DNA of 39,044 nucleotides from Propionispora vibrioides (GTDB taxonomy: Bacteria; Bacillota; Negativicutes; Propionisporales; Propionisporaceae). The DNA lies in NCBI RefSeq assembly GCF_900110485.1, contig NZ_FODY01000032.1, positions 1 to 39,044 on the forward strand, read 5' to 3'. Made by a program: the position numbers and the translations under genes. Under the pieces are notes generated by a model that saw nothing but the letters and a program-made list of their open reading frames with translations, made no database searches and was not told the origin of the DNA. Position 1 is the first letter of the stretch, and each line of letters starts with the position of its first letter. Of the stretch, positions 25,637-34,264 are shown piece after piece.

Positions 25637-27655
25637 TTACTCAACATATTCATACAGCACAACACTTTCGATATGATTGACAAATCTTCTTAGCTCTTTT
25701 GCCTGTTGCTTGGTAATCTCCCCATCCTCAAACATTTTGATGATTTCCGAGCGTTCTATGTCGATGACCATCATGCGAAGGTCTTCTTTTTGCTGTTTTT
25801 TCTCTTCGCTGTTTGGTCTAACCGGCTTCTCCAGTCGCTCAATCATTCGTCGATAATCCATCTTGACCGGATAAACCATATGGGCCCGGTCATGTTCCTG
25901 GGCATACCGCTCCAAAAAATCATACGTGGCCTGCAGCGCCTTTAGCTGGATATCATCGCTGATACGAACTTTAGCGGCAGCCAAAGCCCCGGCTTTTTTA
26001 CCGGAACCTCCCCTGTAACGCTTCCAGTTTCTGATCATCCTGCCAATGAGATACATGACTCCGGAGTTTACATTGGCCGAGAGAGCTTCTTCCCGGCGGT
26101 CAAGCGATTTTTCAAAAGACGCAAACACCGCTTCACTCATCTCACCCCTGGCCATGACAGCCTGTATATATTCCCTTTCTTTTTTTAGTGCCATCAGCCG
26201 TATTTCGGATATCTTTATGTCCTGCGGCATCGGTTCCGTCTGGAGATGCCGGAGCCTGATCTTATATTCATCAATCAGTTCATAAGCGGCAAACCGATTT
26301 TCCTCATTCATTTCCAGTCGAATCTGTTTAATCGCTTCCAGCAGAATTTTTCTTTTCGCTTCGTCTAACTCCATTTCCTCCCCTGCCTCCGTTGTACCGG
26401 CTTCTCTTTTGCTCAACACCGGCAAAAACAGGGTTGCCACGATTAAAGTGAACAAAATGACGCCGGCTGCGAGAAAAAGAATAAGCGACCGCTGCGGAAA
26501 TTGATCGCCATTCGCTAAAAAGTAGGGTATGGAAAGAACGCCTGCCATCGTAACGGCGCCCCGGACTCCGGTCAGACTGATCATCAGATTCGTCTGGAAA
26601 TCGGGCTTAACCACATCTTTCGTCTTACTGCCATAATAATAATCAACATAAAAAAAGAGGTAGGACCAGATAAAACGGATACCTAGGATAACCGCTCCGA
26701 TTACGGCAGCATAGCCGATGAGCAGGTAGTTGTTTATACTCGGATCTGCCACGGCTTCCGCCATGGAGGAAGGAATGTTTAATCCCAATAACAGGAATAC
26801 CACCCCATTTAGCACAAACAAAACGATGGACCAGATGTTTTCTGTCAGTATCTGCTCTTCGGCGATCATGGTTTCCGTCCGTTCTCTCACCAGGGCATGA
26901 ACAATCCCGGCTGCAACCACACCGATAACGCCGGAAGCGTGCAAAACATCTTCCGTAATAAGATAGACGGCAAATGGGGTCAGTATCTGCAGCAGCGAAT
27001 GAAAGGTTACGTCGGCAATGCCTTGTCGGCGCAGCGCAAACCGCAGCCAGGTTACCAGAAAACCCAGTATCAGACCGGCTATCGCCCCGGCCAGGAATTT
27101 ATAGGAGAAATCCATAATTGCCTCGTTCAGTAAAAAATAGCCTGTTACGACTGCCGTGATTGCGTAATTGAAGGCAACCAGGCCCGAGGCATCATTGATT
27201 AAAGATTCCCCCCGTACGAGTGACAATACTTTCTGGGGAATGTGAATCCTTTTGGCGATTCCGTTCACGGCCACAGGGTCTGTAGGTGATAAAATAGCCG
27301 CCAGGGCAAAGGCCGCCGTTAGCGGAAGACCGGGTATCATCCAGTGAATAAAATAGCCGCCGCCTAACGTTGTTACAATAACCAGAATAATAGCATTGCC
27401 CAGGATCGGCAGGCGCATTTCCCACAATTCCTCCCGGGGAAAACGACTTCCGTCATTGTACAACAGCGGCGCGACAAACAGCAGCAAAAACCATCCCGTT
27501 TCTATTTTAAATGAAATATCCTTAATGATAACGGCAAGCACGATGCCCATGGCGATTTGCGTAAGTGCTGTCGGCACCGACGGAACATAATGGCTGACGA
27601 CATTGGAAAATAGCAGACAGAAAAGCAGCAGCAATATGATGATTAATATATCCAT
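25637..27655 (-). CDS. CPA1-family Na+/H+ antiporter (NhaP/YjcE type)
   Basis: 672 residues. The first ~415 form a 12-span CPA1 membrane domain with the expected motifs: SPTDPVAVNGIAKRI, then the ion-binding RGESLINDASGLVAFN, and the late ISLTGVRGAVTMAG. The C-terminal ~250 residues are a charged, largely helical cytoplasmic tail, as in YjcE-like members. It exchanges Na+ (or K+) for H+ at the cell membrane. The ATG at 27655 has GGAG six bases upstream; the frame from 27718 adds a non-membrane stretch without a usable ribosome site. It is monocistronic by appearance. Confidence 0.92.
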   Translation of the reverse strand: MDILIIILLLLFCLLFSNVVSHYVPSVPTALTQIAMGIVLAVIIKDISFKIETGWFLLLFVAPLLYNDGSRFPREELWEMRLPILGNAIILVIVTTLGGGYFIHWMIPGLPLTAAFALAAILSPTDPVAVNGIAKRIHIPQKVLSLVRGESLINDASGLVAFNYAITAVVTGYFLLNEAIMDFSYKFLAGAIAGLILGFLVTWLRFALRRQGIADVTFHSLLQILTPFAVYLITEDVLHASGVIGVVAAGIVHALVRERTETMIAEEQILTENIWSIVLFVLNGVVFLLLGLNIPSSMAEAVADPSINNYLLIGYAAVIGAVILGIRFIWSYLFFYVDYYYGSKTKDVVKPDFQTNLMISLTGVRGAVTMAGVLSIPYFLANGDQFPQRSLILFLAAGVILFTLIVATLFLPVLSKREAGTTEAGEEMELDEAKRKILLEAIKQIRLEMNEENRFAAYELIDEYKIRLRHLQTEPMPQDIKISEIRLMALKKEREYIQAVMARGEMSEAVFASFEKSLDRREEALSANVNSGVMYLIGRMIRNWKRYRGGSGKKAGALAAAKVRISDDIQLKALQATYDFLERYAQEHDRAHMVYPVKMDYRRMIERLEKPVRPNSEEKKQQKEDLRMMVIDIERSEIIKMFEDGEITKQQAKELRRFVNHIESVVLYEYVE

Positions 27656-27878
27656 TTCATTCTCCATTCCTAATATACCGGGGACAGCCCAGCGGTCCGG
27701 GCCGTTCCATTGGCTCATCCCTTTTCAATAATGACCGGTTACCATTCTTTTATCTATTATAGCAAAATTCACCACTCCGTCATACATGTCAGATCAAGTC
27801 CTTCCTCCGTTGCATAGTACGCACACTGTTTATGAGATGTATGATAAGAATTAAAATGAAAGCAATATAGCAAAAAGT

Positions 27879-27917
27879 AAAACAGCTATTTAGCACTGAC
27901 GGCTAAATAGCTGTTTT
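27879..27917 (-). terminator. Terminator of the ddl gene (symmetrical)
   Basis: AAAACAGCTATTTAGC (27879-27894) and its exact complement (27902-27917) form a 16-bp stem with a 7-base loop; outer A/T pairs give a T-run on both strands. It lies 35 bases past the ddl stop. Nothing else is seen in 27656-27878 apart from the antiporter's upstream region. Confidence 0.8.
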
Positions 27918-27952
27918 GATTCTTTATAGACTTATCGTTTCATTTTCCATAT

Positions 27953-29050
27953 TTACACCCGGTCGGTCTTGAGTTCCTTTTCATTGGCATGGCGCTCCAG
28001 CGCCAACTGGATCAGGCGGTCGATTAAATCCGGATAGGCTATGCCGCTGATTTCCCACAGTTTGGGATACATGCTGATTTTGGTAAAGCCGGGGATGGTG
28101 TTGATCTCATTAATGACTGCCCGGTTATCTTTGGTCAGGAAAAAGTCCACGCGGGCCATCCCTTCACAGCAGAGAACCTTAAAGGCTTTTACGGCGACGG
28201 TTTGGATCTGCTTAATCACGTCTTCCGGCAGGTTAGCCGGGATTTCCAGAACCGCCCCATTTTCGTCAATGTATTTGGCCTCATACGAGTAGAATTCCTG
28301 CTGAGCTTTGATCTCGCCAACACGGGAAGCAATCGGCGCTTCATTGCCTAATACGGCGCATTCCACTTCCCGGCCTTCAATAAATTCTTCAATCAGTACC
28401 TTGGTGTCATACTGGAAGGCCGCAGCCAGTGCCGCCTGGAACTGTTCTTCGTTTCTTACCTTGCTTACGCCAACCGACGAACCGGCATTGGCCGGCTTGA
28501 TGAACAGCGGCAGGCCCAGTTCACCGCTCACCTGGCTGAATGTTAAGCCTTCCTGGTCCCATTTATGTACGACGATAAACTTGGCGATGGGAATTCCGGC
28601 ATCCCGCAATAGCCGTTTGGCAACATCCTTATCCATGCCGACAGCCGACCCTAAAACCCCGGCCCCAACAAAAGGAATACCGGCCAGCTTCAAAAGCCCC
28701 TGCATGGTGCCGTCTTCGCCGCAGGCTCCGTGCAGTACCGGAAACACAACGTCAATATGGCTTGCCGAACCGCCGCCCAGCGGACTGATGGCCTGCGCTC
28801 CTTCCGCACCGGGCACAAACATCATGTTTATGGACGACTTGTTAAGAGCAATTAGTTTGGGGTCATTTTCATTTAATAAAAAATGCGACCGGTCATTCAA
28901 ATACCAGCGTCCGCTCTTGTCAATGCCAATCAGGGTAACCTCATATTTTTGTTTGTCAATTGCATCAATCACGTTCTTGGCCGACTGCAATGAAACCTCA
29001 TGTTCGGTGGATTTGCCGCCGAATAAGATTCCCACATTAATCTTACGCAA
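27953..29050 (-). CDS. ddl: D-alanine--D-alanine ligase
   Basis: 365 residues, the ATP-grasp enzyme making the D-Ala-D-Ala dipeptide for peptidoglycan. Seen: GGKSTEHEVSLQSA at the N-terminus (active-site Glu and Ser), FPVLHGACGEDGTMQG, the ATP-grasp segment LPLFIKPANAGSSVGVSKV, and ARVDFFLTKDNRAVINEINTIPGFTKISMYP. The omega-loop reads EFYSYEAKY, with the Tyr typical of D-Ala-D-Ala and not D-Ala-D-Lac ligases, so no vancomycin-resistance function is indicated. Translation starts at TTG with AGGAGG seven bases upstream. It is transcribed alone, with a terminator behind it. Confidence 0.96.
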   Translation of the reverse strand: MRKINVGILFGGKSTEHEVSLQSAKNVIDAIDKQKYEVTLIGIDKSGRWYLNDRSHFLLNENDPKLIALNKSSINMMFVPGAEGAQAISPLGGGSASHIDVVFPVLHGACGEDGTMQGLLKLAGIPFVGAGVLGSAVGMDKDVAKRLLRDAGIPIAKFIVVHKWDQEGLTFSQVSGELGLPLFIKPANAGSSVGVSKVRNEEQFQAALAAAFQYDTKVLIEEFIEGREVECAVLGNEAPIASRVGEIKAQQEFYSYEAKYIDENGAVLEIPANLPEDVIKQIQTVAVKAFKVLCCEGMARVDFFLTKDNRAVINEINTIPGFTKISMYPKLWEISGIAYPDLIDRLIQLALERHANEKELKTDRV

Positions 29051-29394
29051 ACCCGCACCTCCTATTACGCAATATCTTTATATTGTACTCCCGTGCAGTA
29101 AAATTTATCCTGCCCGTTCTTTTAGTATATTCCTAAATTAACTGTCTTTGCTAGTCCTTTTATCGTCATTTTTCCCTAAAGCCATAAAGAATTAAGCCAT
29201 TAATTTTTTTAAGGTAAACGCCACAGGCAGCGATCTATGGTGGTTTTTCATGGCATAGGCCTTATACAGGTTTTTTATTTACAAATAATGGATATTGTGC
29301 TACATTAGCATTAATGGAATAATTTGTAAAATAAAATCCTTTCCTTACATCAGTAAATAGCCTGAATTTTAATATCTATGGTTGGAGGATTGAA

Positions 29395-29760
29395 ATGGTA
29401 GATAAAAAAGAGTACTGTCTGGCTATTACAAGCAAAGCGGAAAATAGTGAAGATATGATTGGGGGTATTAAAGAATTTAAAAAAAGATTGATAAAATCCA
29501 ATGAAGAGGAACAACAATTATTAACGTTAATGACAGAGTATCTTGCCGGTGGTGAAGAAATCATTCAACAGGCGCAAAAAGCGGGACAGAAAATAAGGGA
29601 GGACGCGGTACGAAGCCTTGAAGCCCAGCAACGGCGCTTGTTTGAATTGCAGCAAATGCGCGATGATGTGTATAAAAAGCTTGATAGCATCAAAATGGCA
29701 TTGCAGCAGGTGGCGGACTTTAATAATATAGACTTTTACAACTTCAAGGAGGAGGGATGA
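29395..29760 (+). CDS. Small coiled-coil protein of unknown function (first of a pair)
   Basis: 121 residues with no domain that I recognise. The N-terminal third is mixed; residues ~50-105 are strongly helical and charged (EIIQQAQKAGQKIREDA then LEAQQRRLFELQQMRDDVYKKL), a coiled coil with an A-x3-A/I spacing like DivIVA-type tails. No signal peptide or membrane segment. GGAGG lies 7 bases before the ATG. Its last codons carry the Shine-Dalgarno of the next gene and the stop overlaps that start (ATGA), so the two products are probably made in fixed ratio and may interact. The 344 bases before it contain a weak candidate -35/-10 (TTTACA at about 29279, TACATT about 17 bp on) and no other gene. 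Confidence 0.7.
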   Translation: MVDKKEYCLAITSKAENSEDMIGGIKEFKKRLIKSNEEEQQLLTLMTEYLAGGEEIIQQAQKAGQKIREDAVRSLEAQQRRLFELQQMRDDVYKKLDSIKMALQQVADFNNIDFYNFKEEG

Positions 29761-30197
29761 TGGAGCAATACGTAGGCGATAATAAAAACCTGGCCAGGTG
29801 GACAGGGATTGTGACTGAAACAGAGCCTCAGCAATATATGGGCCAAGTGCTTGCTATAATAAAACTGCATATGGAGGCAGCCACGCAGCGTCGAAAACTG
29901 CTGGAAAGAGTTTGCGACTATATTAATGATATTCCCGATTATCTTACAGGTCGGGCGGAGCAGGAGGCAGCAAGAATCATTAGCGAAGCCCAGGCCTTTG
30001 CTGAAAAAAAAGAACAAGAAAAAATTAAAGTGATGAAAAAAATCGAAGGCCTGGAGAAAGAGATGGCTGCTTTACAGGCTGAAACCCGGAGTCTTTTAGC
30101 AAAAGCGGCAGGTATTCATCAAGGAAAACGGAGTCGTACCGCTAAGGAAAATAGTAATATAGAAAAGTTAAGTTTTCTAAGGCATTTATGGAGTTAG
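29757..30197 (+). CDS. Small coiled-coil protein of unknown function (second of a pair)
   Basis: 146 residues, translationally coupled to the preceding gene by a 4-base overlap; ATGATG offers two adjacent starts behind GGAGGAGGG. No known domain. Residues ~60-115 form a charged coiled coil (AEQEAARIISEAQAFAEKKEQEK, then KKIEGLEKEMAALQAE). The segment EAARIISEAQAFAE resembles the tail of DivIVA/Wag31 and of b-type stalk proteins, but the membrane-binding head of DivIVA is absent. A strong terminator 37 bases later closes the two-gene unit. Cytoplasmic location is expected. Confidence 0.7.
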   Translation: MMEQYVGDNKNLARWTGIVTETEPQQYMGQVLAIIKLHMEAATQRRKLLERVCDYINDIPDYLTGRAEQEAARIISEAQAFAEKKEQEKIKVMKKIEGLEKEMAALQAETRSLLAKAAGIHQGKRSRTAKENSNIEKLSFLRHLWS

Positions 30198-30231
30198 ATC
30201 ATTGACCAATATCCAAAAAGAATAGCAAGAT

Positions 30232-30268
30232 AAAAAGCAAGGCTTTGAAGTATAAGCCTTGCTTTTTT
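30232..30268 (+). terminator. Terminator of the coiled-coil gene pair
   Basis: AAGCAAGGCTT (30235-30245) pairs with AAGCCTTGCTT (30254-30264), an 11-bp perfect stem with an 8-base loop, followed by a six-T run. Confidence 0.85.
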
Positions 30269-30366
30269 GTGGTTGAAGAGTCGACAGTATCCTCCCTATT
30301 TCACGGGCATTTATTATGCGCAAAAAACATAATGTCACATAGAATAATCATAGGGAGTGATGAATA

Positions 30367-30705
30367 ATGGAAAAATACGTGGTAGTACACCTGACTACCC
30401 ACCGTGCCTGTTATTTTGAAAATGACCAATTAATTAAAGAATATCGTGTAGGCAGCGGAAAATCGGAAACACCTACGCCGCCAGGCAGCTATAAAGTTGT
30501 CGAAAAGTTGGTTTTTAAAAACCAGGGTGATATAGATTTTGGTTCAAGAAGACTTGTTTTATCATCAGATAGAACCTGTCTCCACGGCTCCTGGAACGGC
30601 CCGGTAGAAGGGTATGTTTCGGGCGGCTGTGTGCGGATGTACAACCCAGATATCGAGGAACTTTTTGAAAAAGTGGATGTCGGAACTCCGGTCATTATGA
30701 TATAA
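30367..30705 (+). CDS. Minimal YkuD-type L,D-transpeptidase without signal peptide
   Basis: 112 residues made up almost entirely of a YkuD domain. The catalytic site is complete: His73 (CLHGSW) and SGGCVR with Cys88 and Arg90; PTPPGSYKV is the usual upstream strand. L,D-transpeptidases cross-link peptidoglycan or attach proteins outside the membrane, but this protein begins MEKYVVVHLTTHRA with no signal peptide, membrane anchor or LysM domain. It could have another export route or act as a cytoplasmic amidase/peptidase-like variant. GGGAGTG lies before the ATG. It is monocistronic with a terminator of its own. Confidence 0.85.
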   Translation: MEKYVVVHLTTHRACYFENDQLIKEYRVGSGKSETPTPPGSYKVVEKLVFKNQGDIDFGSRRLVLSSDRTCLHGSWNGPVEGYVSGGCVRMYNPDIEELFEKVDVGTPVIMI

Positions 30706-30759
30706 TATTGCTTGATTCCGATGATTGTCCCATCAACCACTAACAGCATATTTAAGAAT

Positions 30760-30793
30760 TTACTCCGCCTTTCTTACAAGCGGAGTTTTCTTT
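30760..30793 (+). terminator. Terminator of the YkuD gene
   Basis: ACTCCGC (30762-30768) and GCGGAGT (30780-30786) form the stem with an 11-base loop, followed by TTTTCTTTC. Confidence 0.75.
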
Positions 30794-30905
30794 CATTTAC
30801 TGTCCCACAGAGATTTCAGTAAAAGAGGTATACCCTGCTGAGCCCCCAATAAGACAAAGCACCCATACTAGAATCAAAATTACACCGAAAAGAGATGAAT
30901 ACCGC

Positions 30906-31793
30906 ATGAAAGATCAACTAAAATTTATAACTGCTATGCTTATTTTTGGCACTATCGGAGTGTTTGTTAAAAATATAAATCTGCCGTCTCTGGATATTGC
31001 CTTTTTACGAGCTGTCATTGGCTGTGTATTTTTAATATGTGCAGGCTTTATCATGGGACAAACATTTTCGCCTACGATCATAAAGAAAAATATACGGATA
31101 CTTTTACTTTCCGGTGCTGCCATCGGTTTTAACTGGATACTACTGTTTCAAGCTTATAAATACACAACAATAGCTAACGCAACACTGAGCTATTACTTCG
31201 CCCCTATGTTTGTCATGATACTGTCTCCCCTGATTCTAAAAGAACGCCTTACCATGATCAAAATAGTTTGTATTATTGCCGCTATCGTTGGGCTTTTTAT
31301 GATATTAAACGGCGACAGTACAGCCCCCCTCTCTAACACACACTTAGTAGGCATTGGTTACGGTCTGGCAGCAGCAGCCCTGTATGCCAGTGTAATACTT
31401 ATGAACAAGTTCATAAAAGGATTATCCGGTTTTGAAACAACGCTGATCCAGCTTTTTATGGCAGGTCTGGTATTGCTTCCCAGTCTTCTTTATAACCAGG
31501 GAATCCCATTAGCTTCACTGAATGGACAAGTTGTACTCCTGATCCTGGTTGTCGGCATCATACATACAGGCTTAGCCTACCTGATATACTTTTCATCCAT
31601 GAAAGAAATAAAAGGACAAACCATTGCCATTCTAAGTTATATTGATCCGGTTACCGCCGTATTCCTCTCCGCAGTGCTGCTAGGTGAAGCCATGACTTAT
31701 TCACAAATAATTGGTGGAATCCTGATCTTAGGCTCAACCTTCCTAAGCGAAACCGGTGAGGGCTTGATTCAAAAAATAACAAAATCAGCTTAA
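30906..31793 (+). CDS. EamA/DMT-family transporter
   Basis: 295 residues with ten predicted membrane helices in two EamA repeats (about 5-135 and 147-285). Seen: GTIGVFVKNINLPSLDIAFLRAVIGC at the start, NATLSYYFAPMFVMILSPLILKERLT closing repeat one, and ILSYIDPVTAVFLSAVLLGEAMTYSQIIGGILILG closing repeat two, all typical of RhaT/YdcZ-like drug/metabolite exporters. The substrate is unknown; amino acid or metabolite efflux is usual for the family. The ribosome site is weak (AAAGAGATG about 11 bases upstream). Confidence 0.9.
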   Translation: MKDQLKFITAMLIFGTIGVFVKNINLPSLDIAFLRAVIGCVFLICAGFIMGQTFSPTIIKKNIRILLLSGAAIGFNWILLFQAYKYTTIANATLSYYFAPMFVMILSPLILKERLTMIKIVCIIAAIVGLFMILNGDSTAPLSNTHLVGIGYGLAAAALYASVILMNKFIKGLSGFETTLIQLFMAGLVLLPSLLYNQGIPLASLNGQVVLLILVVGIIHTGLAYLIYFSSMKEIKGQTIAILSYIDPVTAVFLSAVLLGEAMTYSQIIGGILILGSTFLSETGEGLIQKITKSA

Positions 31794-32015
31794 ACACACG
31801 TGCTGTTGCTTAACCAATTGATCGTTTTACTTCTATATCGCCTATTGCTTCCGAAGCTCAAAGTTCCATCTATCTTACAATCAAGGAATGACATTGTAAT
31901 TGCCTCCATACTCTTAAGTCCACTACATTGCAAAAGCCGGCAATCCAGAGCCTACCTTACTCAAGTATTTTCCTCCCTAAATTCTTCGACGAAGAACTGT
32001 TTCTATATTATAACC

Positions 32016-32052
32016 AGAGCCTTAACTAGATTAGTATGATAGCTAAGGCTCT
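32016..32052. terminator. Weak hairpin between convergent genes
   Basis: AGAGCCTTA (32016-32024) and TAAGGCTCT (32044-32052) form a 9-bp stem with a 19-base loop but no good T-tract. It lies between the ends of the transporter and the membrane-protein gene and may serve both. The remaining 31794-32015 holds no supported gene; it contains an inverted repeat TTACAAT-N11-ATTGTAA near 31876-31900 and TTCTTCG-A-CGAAGAA at 31983-31997. Confidence 0.4.
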
Positions 32053-32067
32053 AATTCGATAACTTAC

Positions 32068-32751
32068 TTATTTTTCCTTTATAATCGGCATGGTAATGTT
32101 ACCCTTCTCATATTCGCGATGCCAGTATTTATGCGGAAACTGGATCGAAAAGGCAATCAGGATTATATCTAAAGGCCAACCAAGTATTGCCCGTATCGTA
32201 AATGCAAGGCCTATATCAAGCTCCGGCGCAACATACAGATAAAACAAGCCTTTTGCAATATATGTGATCCCCCATGCAGCCGTTACCAATCTCCAACAGT
32301 TTCGATAATACTTAGTCTCTTTAAATTCCTCCGTAAAATTGGTCGTTTTCGATTCTTCCACCATTATTTCGATAAAAGTTTTCTTGAAAGCCAAGGTTGC
32401 CATGACAAGAATTCCATAAATTTCACTCCGTATAGCTAAAGAAAGCCAGTACAAGCTACTTGAAACGTAAAACATGATAAACTCAACTACCGTAAAAACA
32501 ATGGTCATCAAAGCAAATATGGATACCTTTTTATGCCGGACACTTTCCCAAATCACTCTCATTATGCTCCATACTCCTGCGAAAAATATGCCGGCAAGAG
32601 GCTTTTCATAATTGGCTAAAACAGAATAGCACAGGATGGGAATGGCCATGTCAATAAGCAGCGTTCGCACAGGAAAATGCCGGAAAAGCACAATATACCA
32701 CGGTGATCCTGCGATGTTTTTATCTGTTGAAATAATAAATCTCCCCTTCAA
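32068..32751 (-). CDS. VC0807-like multi-pass membrane protein
   Basis: 227 residues with about six hydrophobic helices. The pattern VRTLLIDMAIPILCYSVL, then GIFFAGVWSIMRVIWESVRHKKVSIFAL and the late WRLVTAAWGITYIAKGLFYLYVA fits the VC0807 family of membrane proteins, whose function is unknown. The start is uncertain: the frame opens with TTG at 32751 behind AGAGGG (only 3 bases away), and no ATG occurs before residue 35. It follows the flavoprotein gene by 20 bases and is probably the last gene of the PadR-flavoprotein-membrane unit, which suggests a shared role with the reductase. Confidence 0.75.
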   Translation of the reverse strand: MKGRFIISTDKNIAGSPWYIVLFRHFPVRTLLIDMAIPILCYSVLANYEKPLAGIFFAGVWSIMRVIWESVRHKKVSIFALMTIVFTVVEFIMFYVSSSLYWLSLAIRSEIYGILVMATLAFKKTFIEIMVEESKTTNFTEEFKETKYYRNCWRLVTAAWGITYIAKGLFYLYVAPELDIGLAFTIRAILGWPLDIILIAFSIQFPHKYWHREYEKGNITMPIIKEK

Positions 32752-32771
32752 AATCCCTCTTTGCTTTTTAT

Positions 32772-33497
32772 TTATTTGTTATTCAAAACAGTGTCAAAAT
32801 AGCTATTTGCTTTTTGAATATATACTTCATCAGGAATAAAGTTCTGTTCCAATAACCGTTTGGTTTCTTCAGACACACTTTGGCCTAAAGCAATCGCCCG
32901 GCCCGCGTTTTCCAGGTTTCTTAGATAACCGGTAATAATCGGACGTAGTTCGTCAGTATTGATACTTAAAAGACCGCCCTGGGCGGCGTAGAATTCTCCG
33001 AGTACTTCTGTCTTCATGTTAAGCGCCGCTCTTTTGATCCAGTGGGATATCACCTGGAAATGGGATCTTTCCGAAAAACCGCAATTAGATATCATGACAA
33101 GCTTCGGTGAGGGTGCGTCTATTCTTTTCAAGTGCCGGCATTCTCCATTCGAACCCTTTTCAAAATGAGGATCACCTTTGACGATCATGCGATCCATAAA
33201 ATCTTTCAGCATACCGGAAATATTATCAAAATAAAGAGGAGTAGCCAGCACAAAAATGTCTACACCTTCGCAAAGAGCCAATATTTCAGCCATAGCATCC
33301 TTTATCACACATTGGCCAGGGGTGCTAAGCCAGCAGGAAAAGCAGCCTCTGCAGTGCTTTACATCCTTTTCCGCTAAAAAGACGTTTACCGTTTCGGCCC
33401 CTGCCGCTTGTGCTCCCTTTAAAAAAGCACCGACCATCACATTGGTATTGCTGGCCTTACCTTTGGGGCTGCCGTTGATAGCTACGATTTTATTCAC
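32772..33497 (-). CDS. Iron-sulfur flavoprotein-like NAD(P)H-dependent FMN reductase (first copy)
   Basis: 241 residues, flavodoxin-fold reductase. The FMN phosphate loop is NGSPKGKASNTNVM near the N-terminus, and ATPLYFDNISGMLKDFMDRM forms the second flavin contact. A cysteine cluster CRGCFSCW-STPGQC (C-x2-C-x2-C-x7-C) matches the compact motif that binds [4Fe-4S] in archaeal and bacterial iron-sulfur flavoproteins. Start: GTG at 33497 with GAGGGGG upstream; the longer frame to 33605 would overlap the PadR gene and has no ribosome site. It lies 53 bases after the PadR gene and is probably repressed by it. Quinone, nitro-compound or O2 reduction are possible activities. Confidence 0.86.
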   Translation of the reverse strand: MNKIVAINGSPKGKASNTNVMVGAFLKGAQAAGAETVNVFLAEKDVKHCRGCFSCWLSTPGQCVIKDAMAEILALCEGVDIFVLATPLYFDNISGMLKDFMDRMIVKGDPHFEKGSNGECRHLKRIDAPSPKLVMISNCGFSERSHFQVISHWIKRAALNMKTEVLGEFYAAQGGLLSINTDELRPIITGYLRNLENAGRAIALGQSVSEETKRLLEQNFIPDEVYIQKANSYFDTVLNNK

Positions 33498-33550
33498 TTG
33501 ACTTCCCCCTCGCCGTCTCAATTTTATTATTAAACCATAAACTAAAACCT

Positions 33551-34108
33551 CTATTCCTTGTTCCGCTTTATTTCCTCTACCAAATCCAGGCATTCCTGTG
33601 CCCACTCAATGGATGCTTCCGTTGTTTTTACGCCTCTTCTAAGTGTCATATACCAAAAAACAGCATCAGGATCGCCTTTTTTTCGTTGCTCCTTAATCCG
33701 GGCTTCCGTCTCTCTATACGAGTTAAGCTGATCTTGCCGTTTACGTATAAAGCGCCGGAGCTCATATGCCAAATCGGCTGGATCAATATGCGAGGCAAAA
33801 AAAATCCGCGCCAAAAAATCACTTCGTCCCGCTTCTTCCATGGTTTCGGGAAACTCCTGCAGCCAGCGCTTAAATACTTCCGTACCCTCCTGCGTAACGG
33901 AGTAGATTTTTTTATCAGGCTTACCTTCCTGCGGCTCGATGATGGAGGTTACCCAGCCTTTTTCCTCCATGGAACTAAGTTCACGATAAATCTGGCTCAT
34001 ATGGGCATTCCAAAAATGATTGATTGAGGATTCAAATAGTTGTTTGAGTTGGTACCCTGTCATAGGCTTAAAGGATAATAAGCCCAATAGGGTGTGATTT
34101 AAAGCCAT
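33551..34108 (-). CDS. PadR-family transcriptional regulator
   Basis: 185 residues. The winged-helix PadR domain spans ~1-90 (LLGLLSFKPMTGYQLKQLFESS, then MSQIYRELSSMEEKGWV and KIYSVTQEG), followed by a C-terminal helical Vir_act_alpha_C-type dimer domain with RKKGDPDAVFWYMTLRRG. PadR proteins usually repress a detoxification or efflux gene next to them and release DNA on binding a phenolic or drug. The natural target is the flavoprotein and membrane-protein pair downstream. GGAGG lies before the ATG, and a near-consensus promoter is present upstream. Confidence 0.9.
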   Translation of the reverse strand: MALNHTLLGLLSFKPMTGYQLKQLFESSINHFWNAHMSQIYRELSSMEEKGWVTSIIEPQEGKPDKKIYSVTQEGTEVFKRWLQEFPETMEEAGRSDFLARIFFASHIDPADLAYELRRFIRKRQDQLNSYRETEARIKEQRKKGDPDAVFWYMTLRRGVKTTEASIEWAQECLDLVEEIKRNKE

Positions 34109-34144
34109 ATCATGCCCTCCATAACTGGAATTAATTTCATTTTC

Positions 34145-34174
34145 ATATTAGCAAAGTTATATATAATTTGTCAA
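34145..34174 (-). promoter_or_regulatory. Promoter of the PadR operon
   Basis: Minus strand: perfect TTGACA (34174-34169), 18-bp AT-rich spacer, TAATAT (34150-34145), ending 36 bases before the ATG. Confidence 0.75.
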
Positions 34175-34264
34175 CTATATTTCACAGGACAAAGTATAAA
34201 AAATTATACGTTCAGGAACATGCGTAAAATATCCGCCAAACAGACGTCTCAAACTGAAAACAAG

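Noticed and set aside
27953-29050. VanA/VanB-type D-Ala-D-Lac ligase
   Set aside because: The omega-loop carries the Tyr of ordinary Ddl enzymes, and no VanH or VanX gene is present.
29150-29394. Possible riboswitch leader before the coiled-coil gene pair (AAACGCCACAGGCAG region)
   Set aside because: Short CCAC/GTGG pairing only; the conserved cores of c-di-GMP, c-di-AMP, fluoride, cobalamin or TPP riboswitches are absent.
31800-32039. 79-codon plus-strand frame after the DMT transporter
   Set aside because: No ribosome site, no ATG start, Leu/Ser-rich composition without domain signal, and it ends at a hairpin between convergent genes.
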